Below, piece by piece: positions 8,907-18,459 of a stretch of 64,000 bases of DNA. The notes beneath the pieces were generated by a model, which had not been told where the DNA came from, ran no database searches, and saw nothing but the letters and a program-made list of their open reading frames with translations. The stretch is from Leucobacter tardus (GTDB taxonomy: Bacteria > Actinomycetota > Actinomycetes > Actinomycetales > Microbacteriaceae): assembly GCF_017583045.1 (NCBI RefSeq), contig NZ_JAGFBF010000005.1:806001-870000 (forward strand). Direction: 5' to 3'. Numbering within the stretch: position 1 is the first letter of the stretch; every line of letters starts with the position of its first letter. The translations under genes and the position numbers were made by a program.

Positions 8907-11841
8907 GTCCGGTCAGCCCCCATGCATCCTCATCCGAGTCGGCCTCGACCTCTTCAAGACCAGCGCGCTCGCGCGCCATCGGGTCGTCGTACCGATCATC
9001 GCGGTCCATCGTCGGCCCGCGCGTCTCTGCCGGCGACAACACCTCGGTCACCGCCTCGCCGTCGGCGCCCGACGACCCTGTCCCGCTCGCGGGGAACGCA
9101 GCGGTCGGCGGCACCTGCGCGAGGGTCGTCTGCGGCGGTTGCGCGGCCGGCGCAGGAACCGGAGGCGCCGCCTGCGGCTCCGGTCCGCCTCCCGTGATCC
9201 GCGCGAGCACCTCTGGCAGCTGCTCGGGCGCCACGAGCACATCACGCGCCTTCGACCCCTCGGAGGGACCGACGATACCGCGCGACTCCATGAGGTCCAT
9301 GAGTCGCCCGGCCTTGGCGAATCCCACACGCAGCTTGCGCTGCAGCATGGAGGTCGAACCGAACTGCGAGGTAACGACCTGGTCGATCGCCGCGAGCAGA
9401 TCTTCGAGGTCGTCGCCGATGTCGGCGTCGATCTCTTTCTTCTCGGCAGCTTGAGCGACGTCTGCGCGGTACTCGGGCATGGCCTGAGACTTGACGTGCT
9501 CGACGACGCGATGAATCTCGGTTTCCGGAACCCAGGCGCCCTGCACGCGCATCGGCGTCGAATCGCCGTTCACGAGCAGCAGGCCGTCACCCTGACCGAT
9601 CAGGCGCTCGGCACCGACTTCGTCGAGGATCACCTTGGAGTCCGTGCCCGACGCGACCGCGAACGCGTACCGGCTCGGCACATTCGACTTGATCACGCCG
9701 GTGACCACGTTCACCGAGGGCCGCTGGGTCGCGAGCACCAGGTGGATACCGGCGGCACGGGCCAACTGCGTGATGCGCTGGATGGAGTCCTCGACGTCTC
9801 GGGGGGCCACGAGCATCAAATCGGCGAGCTCGTCGATGACCACGAGCAGGTACGGGTACGGCTTCAGGGTGCGCTGACTGCCTTCCGGCAGCACGATCGA
9901 ACCCGACCGGACGGCCTCATTGAAGTCGTCGATGTGACGGAACCCGAAGCTCGCGAGATCGTCGTAGCGCATGTCCATCTCTTTCACGACCCACTGCAGC
10001 GCTTCGGCGGCCTTCTTGGGGTTCGTGATGATGGGCGTGATCAGGTGCGGCACGCCCTGGTAGATGGTGAGCTCGACGCGCTTCGGGTCGATGAGCACCA
10101 TGCGCACCTCTGCGGGCGTCGCGCGCATGAGCACACTCGTGATCATCGAGTTGATGAAGCTGGACTTTCCGGAGCCGGTGGCACCGGCGACCAACAGGTG
10201 GGGCATCTTCGTCAGGTTCGCGACGACGAACCCGCCTTTGACATCCTTGCCGACGCCGATCGTCATCGGATGCGCGCTGCGCTGCGCCTTGGCCGAGCGC
10301 AGGACATCACCGAGCGCCACGTTCTCGCGATCCTTGTTCGGGATCTCGATACCGATCGCCTTCCTGCCAGGGATCGGTGACAGGATGCGGATCTCGTTCG
10401 ACGCCACCGCGTACGCGAGGTTCTTGGAGAGCTGCGTCACCTTCTCGACCTTCACCCCGGGGCCGAGCTCGACCTCGTACTGGGTGACCGTCGGGCCTCG
10501 CGAGAATCCCGTCACCGATGCGTCGACCTTGAACTGCGCGAGCACCTCGGTGATCGCTTCCATGATCTCGTCGTTCGCGCGCGTGTGCGCCTTGCCCGGC
10601 TCGCCCGCGGACAGTTCGTACTCGTCGGGCAGCTGATAGTCGACCGGTGCCGCCGGCTCGTGCGCGGGAGCCACCGCGAACGACCGATCGGTCGGAGCGA
10701 GCGGGTGCTCGGGCGGGGTCTCGGGGATGCCCTCGGGTTGCTCGAGCGAGTCGTCGCCCAGACCCGACGCGGGTCGAGCCGCACGCCCGGCGACTGCGGC
10801 TTCCGCCTGCTCCATGTCGCCGAAGAGATCGTCGGGGAAGACATTCGTCTGCGGATCTTCGAGGGCACTGTCGAACGCGCCCTCGGACGCGGCGGTCGGA
10901 GCTTCGGCACCCGGCAGCACGCGATCGACGTCGTCCGAGCCTTGGTCCGCGTAGTCGGGATCCTCTTCGCGACCCGACGCATTACGGCGCCACCAGGGCA
11001 GCTGGCCCGGTTCGACCGGCTCGTCCTCGAGATCGAAGAGCGTCTCATCGCTCTTCCGCTTCGCGCGCTTCGACTTCGGCGTCGCTGCGGACGTCTCCGG
11101 CGTCGTGCCGCGATCCGCCTCTTCGTCCTCGACGGCGCCGAAGAGGAACGCGTATGCCTCGCGGAGACGACGCGCGATGCGGCCGGGCGGAGTCTTGGTC
11201 ACGATGAGCAGCGCCAGAGCGAGGAGCAACGAGAGCACGGGGGTCGCAACCCAGACCGTGAGCGCGACGAGCGGCGCCCCGACGAGCCACCCCAGCAGAC
11301 CCCCGGCAGCAGCGAGCGTCTCCATACCGTCCGCCGGCTGCGGCGTTCCGCCGTAGACATGGCACAAGCCCGAAATGCTCAGCATCGCGAGGAACAAGCC
11401 GATCGCGATACGACGGTTGTCGCTAACGCTCGACGGGTTGTTGAAGAGCCAGAACGCGAAGCCGATCATGATGATGGGCAGTCCGAAGGCGAGGCGACCG
11501 AAGAGCGCACCGAAGGTCCACGCATCGAGCTGCACCGCGATCGGCTGACCGATGAGGAACCACTCGATCACCGCACCCGCGATGGCCATGAGGGTCAGCA
11601 GCAGCGGGATTCCGTCGCGGCGATCCGCCGGATCCAACGGTTCGAGGCGAAACGCTCGAGCCGCTGCACCGACGCCGTGCCCGAGACCGAGCCAGGCGCG
11701 CGTCAGCACGCCCTCCGTCGGTTCGGGAGGTTCCGGGAGCACGCGGGTCTTCGTAGTCTTCGCCGAGGTCTTCGTCGTGGCGCGCGTCGACGACCCGGTC
11801 GCTTTCCCGGTTTTTCCGCGCGCTGAAGTCTTACTCGGCAT
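8899..11841 (-). CDS. ftsK: DNA translocase FtsK/SpoIIIE
   Basis: Septal ATPase that pumps chromosome termini during division. 980 residues. Order: a short Thr/Lys-rich N-terminus, four or five membrane segments (about residues 60-240), a long Pro/Glu/Ala-rich linker (about 250-430), the alpha domain, the motor with Walker A GATGSGKS (about residue 550) and Walker [14 protein letters not shown] (about 670), and a winged-helix gamma domain ([41 protein letters not shown], quoted in parts: [20 protein letters not shown]). An acidic Pro-rich tail follows. A TACCGT hexamer 6 nt before the ATG suggests a leaderless start. It heads the operon with pgsA and cinA. Confidence 0.97.
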   Translation of the reverse strand: MPSKTSARGKTGKATGSSTRATTKTSAKTTKTRVLPEPPEPTEGVLTRAWLGLGHGVGAAARAFRLEPLDPADRRDGIPLLLTLMAIAGAVIEWFLIGQPIAVQLDAWTFGALFGRLAFGLPIIMIGFAFWLFNNPSSVSDNRRIAIGLFLAMLSISGLCHVYGGTPQPADGMETLAAAGGLLGWLVGAPLVALTVWVATPVLSLLLALALLIVTKTPPGRIARRLREAYAFLFGAVEDEEADRGTTPETSAATPKSKRAKRKSDETLFDLEDEPVEPGQLPWWRRNASGREEDPDYADQGSDDVDRVLPGAEAPTAASEGAFDSALEDPQTNVFPDDLFGDMEQAEAAVAGRAARPASGLGDDSLEQPEGIPETPPEHPLAPTDRSFAVAPAHEPAAPVDYQLPDEYELSAGEPGKAHTRANDEIMEAITEVLAQFKVDASVTGFSRGPTVTQYEVELGPGVKVEKVTQLSKNLAYAVASNEIRILSPIPGRKAIGIEIPNKDRENVALGDVLRSAKAQRSAHPMTIGVGKDVKGGFVVANLTKMPHLLVAGATGSGKSSFINSMITSVLMRATPAEVRMVLIDPKRVELTIYQGVPHLITPIITNPKKAAEALQWVVKEMDMRYDDLASFGFRHIDDFNEAVRSGSIVLPEGSQRTLKPYPYLLVVIDELADLMLVAPRDVEDSIQRITQLARAAGIHLVLATQRPSVNVVTGVIKSNVPSRYAFAVASGTDSKVILDEVGAERLIGQGDGLLLVNGDSTPMRVQGAWVPETEIHRVVEHVKSQAMPEYRADVAQAAEKKEIDADIGDDLEDLLAAIDQVVTSQFGSTSMLQRKLRVGFAKAGRLMDLMESRGIVGPSEGSKARDVLVAPEQLPEVLARITGGGPEPQAAPPVPAPAAQPPQTTLAQVPPTAAFPASGTGSSGADGEAVTEVLSPAETRGPTMDRDDRYDDPMARERAGLEEVEADSDEDAWGLTGRD

Positions 11842-11847
11842 GTCTCT

Positions 11848-11853
11848 ACGGTA
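11848..11853 (-). promoter_or_regulatory. Putative -10 element of ftsK (leaderless)
   Basis: TACCGT, 6 nt before the ftsK ATG, no Shine-Dalgarno between. Confidence 0.4.
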
Positions 11854-11877
11854 CCGCCCACCCCCGACGCGGACGCA

Positions 11878-11936
11878 GAACGACCGCGGCGAGCCTGAAA
11901 CTGCACGGGTGCAGCACGGGCTCGCCGCGGTCGTTC
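11878..11936 (-). terminator. Large nested hairpin between the M23 gene and ftsK
   Basis: Perfect 18-bp outer stem (11878-11895 with 11919-11936; arm starts GAACGACCGCGG) enclosing a second 5-bp stem CTGCA/TGCAG (11901-11914). It begins 7 nt after the M23 peptidase stop, so it most likely terminates that transcript. No U-run. Confidence 0.75.
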
Positions 11937-11943
11937 ACACGGT

Positions 11944-13338
11944 TCAGAAGTACAGCCCTCGAGCCGCCATCGCCGACTCCGGCTCCACCGCCTGCGACTC
12001 GCCCCACCAGGTGGCGAAGTGCAGGTGCGGTCCGGTCGAGCATCCAGTCGTGCCGACCTGTCCGATGACCTGACCGGCGCCGACGCGCTGACCCACTCCG
12101 ACGTACGGGGCGGTGTTCTGGTGCGAATACCACGTATCGGGGCCGCCATCGTCGTGGCGGATGCGCACCTCGTTGCCGCCGCAGAACGTGTTCCATCCCG
12201 AGAACACCACGGTTCCCGCTCCTGCGGCTCGGATCTGGGTGCCCATCGGCGCCGCGAGGTCGATACCGTTGTGGGCACGCGCACCGCCCCACCGATCAGT
12301 GACCTGGTAGCTGCTCAGAGGAAGCACCCAGCCGCCGGAGCTGCTGCCGCCGCCGCCGCCGCCACCACCGCCGCCGGTGCCACCACCGCCGCCGCCACCG
12401 CCACCGGCGGGCGGAGGCACGACGCCACCACCACCACCGCCGCCACCGCTGTTCGCGAGACGCTGGCGCTCGAGCTCGGCCTGACGAGCGAGTTCCGCCT
12501 GCTGACGAGCGATCTCCGCAGCGATGCGCTGACGCTCCTCCTCTTCTTTCTGCAGGCGCTCCTCGTACCCGTCGACCGTCTTGGTCGTCTTGTCCTTCAG
12601 CGCTTCGAGCTGGGTCTGCAACGTCTTCTGCTGCGCCTCCTGCTCGACCAGTTCGACGCGCGACTCCTCGGCCTCTGCGGCCGCGACGGCGCTCTTCTCC
12701 TGCGCCACCGCACTCAGACGGTCGCGCTCGGCCTGCGCGTCCTCAGCCTGCTTGCCGAGTGAGGCCGCGGTATTCATCGTCCGCTCGGCCTCGTCGGCGA
12801 CGGACGTGTTGCGCTCCGTCGCCTTCGACATCGAGGCGAGGCGCTCGAGCAGCTGGTCGGCCGTCGAGTCGTCGGTCTCGAGGAAGAGCTCGACGTTGCG
12901 GTCGATGCCGCCGGAGCGATACATCTGCGAAACGAGCGATGCCGCCTGCTCGGCGGCCTCGTCAGCCTCGACCCGGCTCTTCTCGGCCTCTTCGGCCAGC
13001 GAGTCCGCGCGGTCCGCCGCCTTCAGGGCATCCTGGGCCGCACCCTCCGCGACCTCCTGGGCATCTGCTGCGGCATTACGCGTCTTCTCGACCTGCACCT
13101 CGAGATCTTCGAGCAGACTCTCGATCTCGGTGACCTTCTTCGCGGCCGACGCTTCGTTGCTCTTGGCCTTCTGCACGTCGTCCCAGGTGGGCAGATCGAG
13201 ATCCAGCGCCTGTGCCGGCTGCGCATCCTGCACCTGGAGTCCGGTGAACCCGAACGCGGCCACGGCGAACACCGCGACCACTCCGATCCCACGCCTCACG
13301 GCACCTCCGCGCCGACGAGCGGCTTTCGTGGCAGACAT
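11944..13338 (-). CDS. Secreted M23 family metallopeptidase with coiled coil
   Basis: Murein endopeptidase or an EnvC-like activator outside the membrane. 464 residues. Signal/anchor segment GIGVVAVFAVAAFGFTG (about 18-34), a long Ala/Glu/Lys coiled coil (about 50-295), a glycine-rich linker (about 300-345), then the LytM/M23 domain with Zn ligands H356 and D360 (HNGID) and H440 (HLHF), plus H406 and H438. All catalytic residues are present, so it should be active rather than a degenerate activator. ATG at 13336-13338 follows GAGGAGG. Divergent from murJ. The domain order resembles actinobacterial cell-separation hydrolases. Confidence 0.9.
   Translation of the reverse strand: MSATKAARRRGGAVRRGIGVVAVFAVAAFGFTGLQVQDAQPAQALDLDLPTWDDVQKAKSNEASAAKKVTEIESLLEDLEVQVEKTRNAAADAQEVAEGAAQDALKAADRADSLAEEAEKSRVEADEAAEQAASLVSQMYRSGGIDRNVELFLETDDSTADQLLERLASMSKATERNTSVADEAERTMNTAASLGKQAEDAQAERDRLSAVAQEKSAVAAAEAEESRVELVEQEAQQKTLQTQLEALKDKTTKTVDGYEERLQKEEEERQRIAAEIARQQAELARQAELERQRLANSGGGGGGGGVVPPPAGGGGGGGGGTGGGGGGGGGGSSSGGWVLPLSSYQVTDRWGGARAHNGIDLAAPMGTQIRAAGAGTVVFSGWNTFCGGNEVRIRHDDGGPDTWYSHQNTAPYVGVGQRVGAGQVIGQVGTTGCSTGPHLHFATWWGESQAVEPESAMAARGLYF
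12337..12452. repeat. Glycine-codon triplet repeat in the M23 gene
   Basis: Runs of CCG/CCA triplets on the plus strand (GGN on the coding strand) encode blocks of 8-10 glycines broken by VVPPPA and T. Low-complexity DNA prone to slippage; it is the flexible linker before the peptidase domain. Confidence 0.8.
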
Positions 13339-13367
13339 GCGCCTCCTCAGCGATTCAGTTCTTCCCC

Positions 13368-13386
13368 GCGGGCCCCCGAAGCCCGC
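13368..13386 (-). other. Leader hairpin of the M23 peptidase gene
   Basis: GCGGGC / GCCCGC stem with a 7-nt loop in the 5' leader, 30-50 nt before the start codon. Possible stability or translation element. Confidence 0.35.
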
Positions 13387-13399
13387 ACATACCTTTGAC

Positions 13400-13428
13400 A
13401 CGATAGCAGGCTGGACGCTTGCTGAACA
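13400..13428 (-). promoter_or_regulatory. Putative promoter of the M23 peptidase gene
   Basis: -35 TGTTCA (13423-13428), 17-nt spacer, extended -10 TGC-TATCGT (13400-13405) on the minus strand, about 62 nt before the start. Confidence 0.45.
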
Positions 13429-13459
13429 GTTCTGATCTGAATTCATCCGCGGGCACGGT

Positions 13460-13465
13460 TAGACT
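13460..13465 (+). promoter_or_regulatory. Putative -10 element of murJ
   Basis: TAGACT on the plus strand, about 98 nt before the murJ start, in the divergent region with the M23 gene. No clear -35. Confidence 0.3.
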
Positions 13466-13562
13466 CGTCCACGTTCTCTCCCCCGCCCCGTCACCCGCTT
13501 GGAGCCGCCCGCATGACCGGACTCGAGTCGTCGCCGACGCACCCGACGAGGAGTCGTCGCTG

Positions 13563-15185
13563 ATGGCGGGTAGCGTGAGCCGTGCGGGCCTCTGGATCGC
13601 ATCAGGCACGCTCACGTCCCGAGTGCTTGGTCTCGTCCGAGCGATGGTGCTGGCGTACGCGATCGGCTCGATCGGCTTCGGCGCGAACGCGTTCGCGAAC
13701 GCCGGCAAGGTGCCGAATACCGTGTACACCCTCATTGCGACGGGGGCGTTGACCGCGGTGCTCGTGCCGCAGATCACCAAGGCCGCGCTCGCGTCTGACG
13801 GAGGCGCCCGGTACATCAACAAGCTGATCACCCTCGCTCTCGTCGGCTCGGGCGCCATCATGGTGGTCGCCGGAGTGCTCACTCCCCCGCTCATCGCCTG
13901 GCTCGGCTCGAGTTGGGACGCCGATCAGGTGCAGCTCGCGACGGTCTTCGCCTTCTGGCTGCTCCCGCAGATCCTCTTCTACTCGCTCTACACGGTGCTC
14001 GGCGAGGTCTTGAACGCGCGCAGCCTCTTCGGACCCTACGCCTGGTCCCCCGTCCTGAACAACGTGCTCAACATCGTCGGCCTCATCGGCTTCGTGGTGC
14101 TCTTCGGCGCCGACCCGGACGGTCTCGCCGGTGCCGGGCGATGGGACCTGCTGGGCATCGCCCTCGTCGCCGGATCCGCGACACTCGGGGTCGCTTCGCA
14201 AGCACTCATCCTCTTCGCGTTCTGGCGACGCGCCGGACTCACCTTCCGGATCGACTTCGGCTTCCGCGGCATCGGTCTCGGCACGATGGGCAAGGTCGCG
14301 GGATGGACCTTCCTGACCGTGCTCCTCACTCAGGCAGTCGGGCTCTTCAACACCCGCGTCATGAATCTCGCCGGATCCGGCGAGGCCGGCCTCGCCGCGG
14401 CCGAACTCGCCGGTCTGATCTTCGTACTGCCGCACTCGATCATCACGATCTCACTCGTCACGGCGCGCTTCACCCGGATGAGCGAGAACGTGCACGCGGA
14501 GAACTTCTCCGCGTTCACCTCAGACATCACGAGTTCGGCTCGGCTCGTCGGATTCTCGATGACGTTCTTCACCGCGACGATGCTCGTGCTCGCGCTGCCG
14601 CTCATCCGACTCATCCAACCGGGCGCGACGTACGGCGTCGTCAGCACGGTGTCCGTCGTCCTCATCGCGAACCTGATCGGCCTGATCCCGTTCAGCCTGC
14701 TCTTCGTGCTGAACCGCGGATTCTTCGCGCTCAGTGACACCCGAACGCCGTTCTTCATCGCGGTCGGTCAGTCGATGCTCACGATCGTGGCCGCGATCTT
14801 CTGCACGACCCTCCCGACCGAGATGATCACCGCCACCCTGACCGGTGTGATCTCGGCGCTCTTCGCGCTGCAGATGGCCGCGACCTTCATCCTGCTGAGG
14901 CGCCGGGTCGGGATCCTCGGCGGACGAGGCATCCTCGGAGGGATCGTGCAGAACGTCATCTCGGCGATCGTGGCCGCGCTGGCCGGCTGGGGCGTGCTCA
15001 CCCTGCTCGGCGGCATCGGCCCGAACGCTCTGGCCATGCGGAGCTTCGGCGGTGCATTCCTCGTCTGCGCGATCGTCACGATCGCCATGGCCGCGGTCTA
15101 CGGCGCGGTGCTGCTGCTCATGCGCAACCGCGAGGCGGTCTCGATTCTCGGTCGCCTGCGCGGCATGCTCCCCGGGGGGCGCTGA
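13563..15185 (+). CDS. murJ: Lipid II flippase MurJ (MviN family)
   Basis: Integral membrane protein of the MOP superfamily that exports lipid II. 540 residues with about 14 membrane segments. The N-terminal SVSRAGLWIASGTLTSRVLGLVRAMVLAYAIG, then GANAFANAGKVPNTVYTLIATGALTAVLVPQI (quoted in parts: GANAFANAGKVPN, GALTAVLVPQI), matches MurJ/MviN. It has no C-terminal pseudokinase extension as in mycobacterial MviN. ATG at 13563 has GAGGAG nine bases upstream; upstream in-frame codons are unlike the family. Followed by two FemABX genes on the same strand, which fits a role in making and exporting branched lipid II. Confidence 0.9.
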   Translation: MAGSVSRAGLWIASGTLTSRVLGLVRAMVLAYAIGSIGFGANAFANAGKVPNTVYTLIATGALTAVLVPQITKAALASDGGARYINKLITLALVGSGAIMVVAGVLTPPLIAWLGSSWDADQVQLATVFAFWLLPQILFYSLYTVLGEVLNARSLFGPYAWSPVLNNVLNIVGLIGFVVLFGADPDGLAGAGRWDLLGIALVAGSATLGVASQALILFAFWRRAGLTFRIDFGFRGIGLGTMGKVAGWTFLTVLLTQAVGLFNTRVMNLAGSGEAGLAAAELAGLIFVLPHSIITISLVTARFTRMSENVHAENFSAFTSDITSSARLVGFSMTFFTATMLVLALPLIRLIQPGATYGVVSTVSVVLIANLIGLIPFSLLFVLNRGFFALSDTRTPFFIAVGQSMLTIVAAIFCTTLPTEMITATLTGVISALFALQMAATFILLRRRVGILGGRGILGGIVQNVISAIVAALAGWGVLTLLGGIGPNALAMRSFGGAFLVCAIVTIAMAAVYGAVLLLMRNREAVSILGRLRGMLPGGR

Positions 15186-15225
15186 ACCGTATCGGACCGG
15201 ACCGGAACACGCTCGCTCCACGCAC

Positions 15226-15231
15226 TACACT
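15226..15231 (+). promoter_or_regulatory. Putative -10 element upstream of the first FemABX gene
   Basis: TACACT in the 82-bp gap after murJ, 36 nt before the start. Suggests partly separate transcription; no good -35. Confidence 0.3.
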
Positions 15232-15267
15232 GGGTCATCGTCACCGAACGAGAGGGGTCTCCCGCAC

Positions 15268-16371
15268 ATGAGCAGTCTGCAGGCTCGCGCCGCCACGGCC
15301 GACGAACGGCGCAGGTGGGACGAGCTCGTCGCTGCCAACCCCGCCGGCGGCGACTTCGTGCTCGCCGAGGCGTTCGCCGACACGAAGGCAGCGGTCGGGT
15401 GGACCCCGCGGCACGTCGTCTTCACCCGTGACGAGCGGATCGTCTCCGTCGCGCTCGTGCTCGAGCGGCGCATCGCGACCGTGGGCACCTACTGGTACCT
15501 CCCGCACGGTCCGGCAGTGACGTCGCCCGAGGAGACGCACGCGCACGCCGCGGCACTGACCACGTTCGCGCGAGCGGGAGCGCGGCGGGTCTTCGCGATC
15601 ACGATCGAGCCCCCGATCGAGCACTCATCCGAGCACCGGGATGCCCTCGCGCGCGGTCCGTACTCACTCGCACCGATGGACGCGCGCTGGCGTGAGGGCC
15701 TGCAGGGCAATACGAGCACGGCCATCGTCGACATCGACCGCGACGACGACGCGCTCATGGCGAGCTTCCACAAGAAGTGCCGCAACATGATCCGGAGGGC
15801 CGAGCGCGACGGGATCCGCGTCGTCGAGATGCCGGCGACACCAGACACTTTCACGCACATGCACCGGCTCATGCGTCTCGTCGGCGGCGGCAACAAGCAA
15901 GATCTGAACCTGCGCTCCGAGGACTACGCCGAACGGTTCTGGCGCGGCTTCTCGTCGCGCGGTCAGGGATCGTTCGCGGCGATCGAGGTCGATGGCACCC
16001 CCGCGGTCATGGCGTACACGATCCGCATCGGCGACCGCGCCTTCTACAAGGACGGTGGATCCGAGCGCCCCAGGGTGACCCCGGGAATGTCCAATCTGAT
16101 GCAGTGGCATCTGATGCGGCAGGCCCGCGACGCGGGTGCGAAGACCTACGACATGCTCGGGGTGCCGCCGAAGGATCGGCTCGACGATCCCGACCACCCG
16201 AACCACTCGCTCGCCCCCTTCAAGCTCTCCTTCGCTCGCGAGGTGACCGAGTACATCGGAGCGTACGACCTCGTGCTGCGTCCGTCCGCGTTCCGACGCT
16301 GGCAGCGATACGGGCTTCCGATCGCGCAGCGCCTGCACCGCAGACGGTACCGCGACCTCGGACTCTTCTAG
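15268..16371 (+). CDS. FemABX-type aminoacyltransferase 1
   Basis: 367-residue peptidyl/aminoacyltransferase of the FemAB fold (two GNAT-like domains). Such enzymes add an amino acid from aminoacyl-tRNA to the peptidoglycan stem peptide. Family features: KKCRNMIRRAERDGIRVVEM (binding region), GDRAFYKDGGSERPR, LMQWHLMRQARDAGAKTYDMLGVPP and DHPNHSLAPFKLSF, the last a typical FemABX C-terminal motif. ATG at 15268 with GAGAGGGG about 10 nt upstream. Part of the murJ-fem-fem run. Which amino acid is added cannot be read from sequence. Confidence 0.85.
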   Translation: MSSLQARAATADERRRWDELVAANPAGGDFVLAEAFADTKAAVGWTPRHVVFTRDERIVSVALVLERRIATVGTYWYLPHGPAVTSPEETHAHAAALTTFARAGARRVFAITIEPPIEHSSEHRDALARGPYSLAPMDARWREGLQGNTSTAIVDIDRDDDALMASFHKKCRNMIRRAERDGIRVVEMPATPDTFTHMHRLMRLVGGGNKQDLNLRSEDYAERFWRGFSSRGQGSFAAIEVDGTPAVMAYTIRIGDRAFYKDGGSERPRVTPGMSNLMQWHLMRQARDAGAKTYDMLGVPPKDRLDDPDHPNHSLAPFKLSFAREVTEYIGAYDLVLRPSAFRRWQRYGLPIAQRLHRRRYRDLGLF

Positions 16372-16420
16372 CACTGCCGCGTCCGCACACCGCACCCGCA
16401 TCGAGAGGCGACGACAGAAT

Positions 16421-17371
16421 ATGGGACATTTCCTCCAGAGCCAGGCCTGGGCTCGGTTGCAACGAGACCTCGGACGAACCGTCGTGGCGCTCGACGGCGA
16501 CGGCTGGAGCGCGCAGGCGATCCTGGAGCGCGGCAAACTGAATTCGCGTCTGTACGCGCCGTACGGCCCCCAGCTCGACCGGGCTGACGCGCTGCCCGCG
16601 GCGCTATCGGCTCTGCGGAGCGAGGCTCAGCGACTCGGTGCCGCTTTCGTGCGCGTCGAACCGATGCTCCGCGATATCCCCGAGGGTGCGCAGCCGGCAC
16701 TCGCTCCCGCGACACTCGAGGCCTCCGGGCTCCGGCGTGTCGCGCGCGTGCAGCCCGAGTACACCCAACGCGTGCGACTCGACCGTCCGTTCGATGACGT
16801 GCTCGGCGAGATGCGGAAGACGAACCGCAACCTGCACCGGAACGCCGCGAAGAAGGGTCTCGCGATCCGCGCGAGCGCCGACCCGGAGGACATCGAGCAC
16901 CTCTTGCGCCTGCTCCGGGACGTCTCCGACCGCACCGGCATGCACGCGCACGCCGACGAGTACCTGCGGCAGCAGGCGCGCACACTCGTCCCATCGGGCG
17001 ACGCCACCATCTACCTCGTCGACCTCGAGGGCGAAGAACAGCCGATCGCGGCGTCCCTGGTCTTCGACGACGAGGAGCGCCGCTATTACGCCCACGCCGC
17101 CGCGAACACGGCGCACCGCAAGCTCTCGCCCGGCGTCGTCCTCGTGACGACCATGATGCAGCAGGCGCACGAGCAGGGTCGCCGCGAATTCGACCTCTAC
17201 GGCGTCGTGCCCGCAGACGTGACCGATCACGCGTGGTCGGGCTTCAGCGACTTCAAGCGTTCATTCGGTGGCGAGCAGATCGCGTTCTCGGGCGCATGGG
17301 AGCTGCCCGTCCGTCCGTTGAGCTACGCGATCTACTCGCTCGCGCGCACGGTCGTCGGCGGGCGGGTGTAG
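16421..17371 (+). CDS. FemABX-type aminoacyltransferase 2
   Basis: 316 residues. MGHFLQSQAWARLQRDLGRT at the N-terminus and EMRKTNRNLHRNAAKKGLAIR, VVLVTTMMQQAHEQGRREFDLYGVVP and GFSDFKRSFGGE toward the C-terminus follow the FemABX plan. It is more divergent from the other two here than they are from each other (they share KDG, LMQW-like/YRMQWELI and DRLDDPEHP-type blocks). Starts 49 nt after the first copy. Substrate unknown. Confidence 0.83.
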   Translation: MGHFLQSQAWARLQRDLGRTVVALDGDGWSAQAILERGKLNSRLYAPYGPQLDRADALPAALSALRSEAQRLGAAFVRVEPMLRDIPEGAQPALAPATLEASGLRRVARVQPEYTQRVRLDRPFDDVLGEMRKTNRNLHRNAAKKGLAIRASADPEDIEHLLRLLRDVSDRTGMHAHADEYLRQQARTLVPSGDATIYLVDLEGEEQPIAASLVFDDEERRYYAHAAANTAHRKLSPGVVLVTTMMQQAHEQGRREFDLYGVVPADVTDHAWSGFSDFKRSFGGEQIAFSGAWELPVRPLSYAIYSLARTVVGGRV

Positions 17372-17374
17372 CAG

Positions 17375-17404
17375 GGGTTCGCCGCGCGAGCGCACGGCGA
17401 ACCC
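17375..17404. terminator. Bidirectional terminator between two convergent FemABX genes
   Basis: Perfect 10-bp stem GGGTTCGCCG / CGGCGAACCC with a 10-nt loop, filling the 37-bp gap between convergent stops. Confidence 0.75.
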
Positions 17405-17408
17405 TCAC

Positions 17409-18458
17409 TCAGTAGAAGACGTCTTTCCGCACACCGAGCGCCCAGCGCCGGGCGATCGGGTCACCCAGACGCTTCCAGATCTGCGCATACCGCGAACGCA
17501 GCGGCAGGTCGAGCACGCCGATGTAATCGGTGACCTGCTTCGAGAGGCGCAGCTTGTACTGTCCGACCCCGTGGAGCGGATGCTCCGGGTCGTCGAGGCG
17601 GTCGCTCGGCGGCGATCCAATGAGGTCGTGCACCTCGGCACCGTGCTCCCGCCCCCAGAGGATCAGCTCCCACTGCATGCGGTACATCGCTCCGTTCGGC
17701 AGCGATCCCGAGCGCGTCGACGCGCCGTCTTTGTACCCGCTGGTCGTTCCGAAGACGGTGGCGAACATGCCGGCTACCGGAACACCGTCCGCGTACCCGA
17801 GGAACAGCTGCCCCCGCCCGGCTCCGGCGAATGTGCGCCAGAAGTCTCGGTAGTAGGCGTAGGGACGGAGCTCGAAGCGCCCCTCCCCCGTCTCGGCGAG
17901 CAGGTCGTACATGATGCGGCAGTGCTCGTCGGTCGTCTCGACGCGGCGCACCTCGAACCCGAGCTTGTCCGCCTTCCGGATCTTCGTACGGGTGCTCCCC
18001 GAGAACCGCGACATCACATCGGCTTCGTCACCCGAGATGTCGAGCAGGATCGTCGATTCGTTCGGCAGTACTCGCACGGCGGGTCCGAAGCCCGCTGCAC
18101 GGAACCGATCGAGCGTCCCGGGATCCTTGTCGAGGCGCGGCTCGATCTTCAGGAGGAAGACACCGTTGATCCGCGCGAATTCGCCGAGCTTTCGTGCGGC
18201 CTCCAGGGTGGTCGCGACACCGTCTGCCGTCGGGCCGCCCGGGACGTACCAGAGGCGGCCGAGGACCGGGATCGTCTTCTCCAGCACCAGTGTGGGCGGG
18301 AAGTCGGGCCCGACGACGTAGAGCGGACGGTACCGCTGGAAGCGTTTGACCTGACCGTACTCCCGGCTCTGCCAGACCTCTCCTCCGCCAGGCAGCTGCT
18401 CGACGCTCTCATTCCAGTGCGCGATCTCGTCCGCGCTCGCGAAACGCAACCGGGGCAC
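17409..18458 (-). CDS. FemABX-type aminoacyltransferase 3
   Basis: 349 residues with the same architecture as the enzyme at 15268: FSGSTRTKIRKADKLGFEVRR, SGYKDGASTRS, MYRMQWELILWGREHGAEVHDLIGSPPSDRLDDPEHP (quoted in parts: MYRMQWELILWG, DLIGSPPSDRLDD) and QYKLRLSKQVTDYIGVLDLPL. GTG start one base after the rnj stop, so it is co-translated at the end of the thyA-folA-dapA-rnj run and converges on copy 2. Three such enzymes in 3.2 kb suggest a multi-step interpeptide bridge. Confidence 0.85.
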   Translation of the reverse strand: MPRLRFASADEIAHWNESVEQLPGGGEVWQSREYGQVKRFQRYRPLYVVGPDFPPTLVLEKTIPVLGRLWYVPGGPTADGVATTLEAARKLGEFARINGVFLLKIEPRLDKDPGTLDRFRAAGFGPAVRVLPNESTILLDISGDEADVMSRFSGSTRTKIRKADKLGFEVRRVETTDEHCRIMYDLLAETGEGRFELRPYAYYRDFWRTFAGAGRGQLFLGYADGVPVAGMFATVFGTTSGYKDGASTRSGSLPNGAMYRMQWELILWGREHGAEVHDLIGSPPSDRLDDPEHPLHGVGQYKLRLSKQVTDYIGVLDLPLRSRYAQIWKRLGDPIARRWALGVRKDVFY

Positions 18459-18459
18459 G

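Noticed and set aside
12337-12452. CRISPR-like or satellite repeat
   Set aside because: Irregular GGN triplets in frame with the M23 peptidase; they encode a glycine linker, with no spacer-repeat structure.
13339-13562. Riboswitch (c-di-AMP type) upstream of the M23 peptidase
   Set aside because: Such switches occur upstream of actinobacterial wall hydrolases, but the leader from the best promoter is only about 60 nt, too short for the fold.
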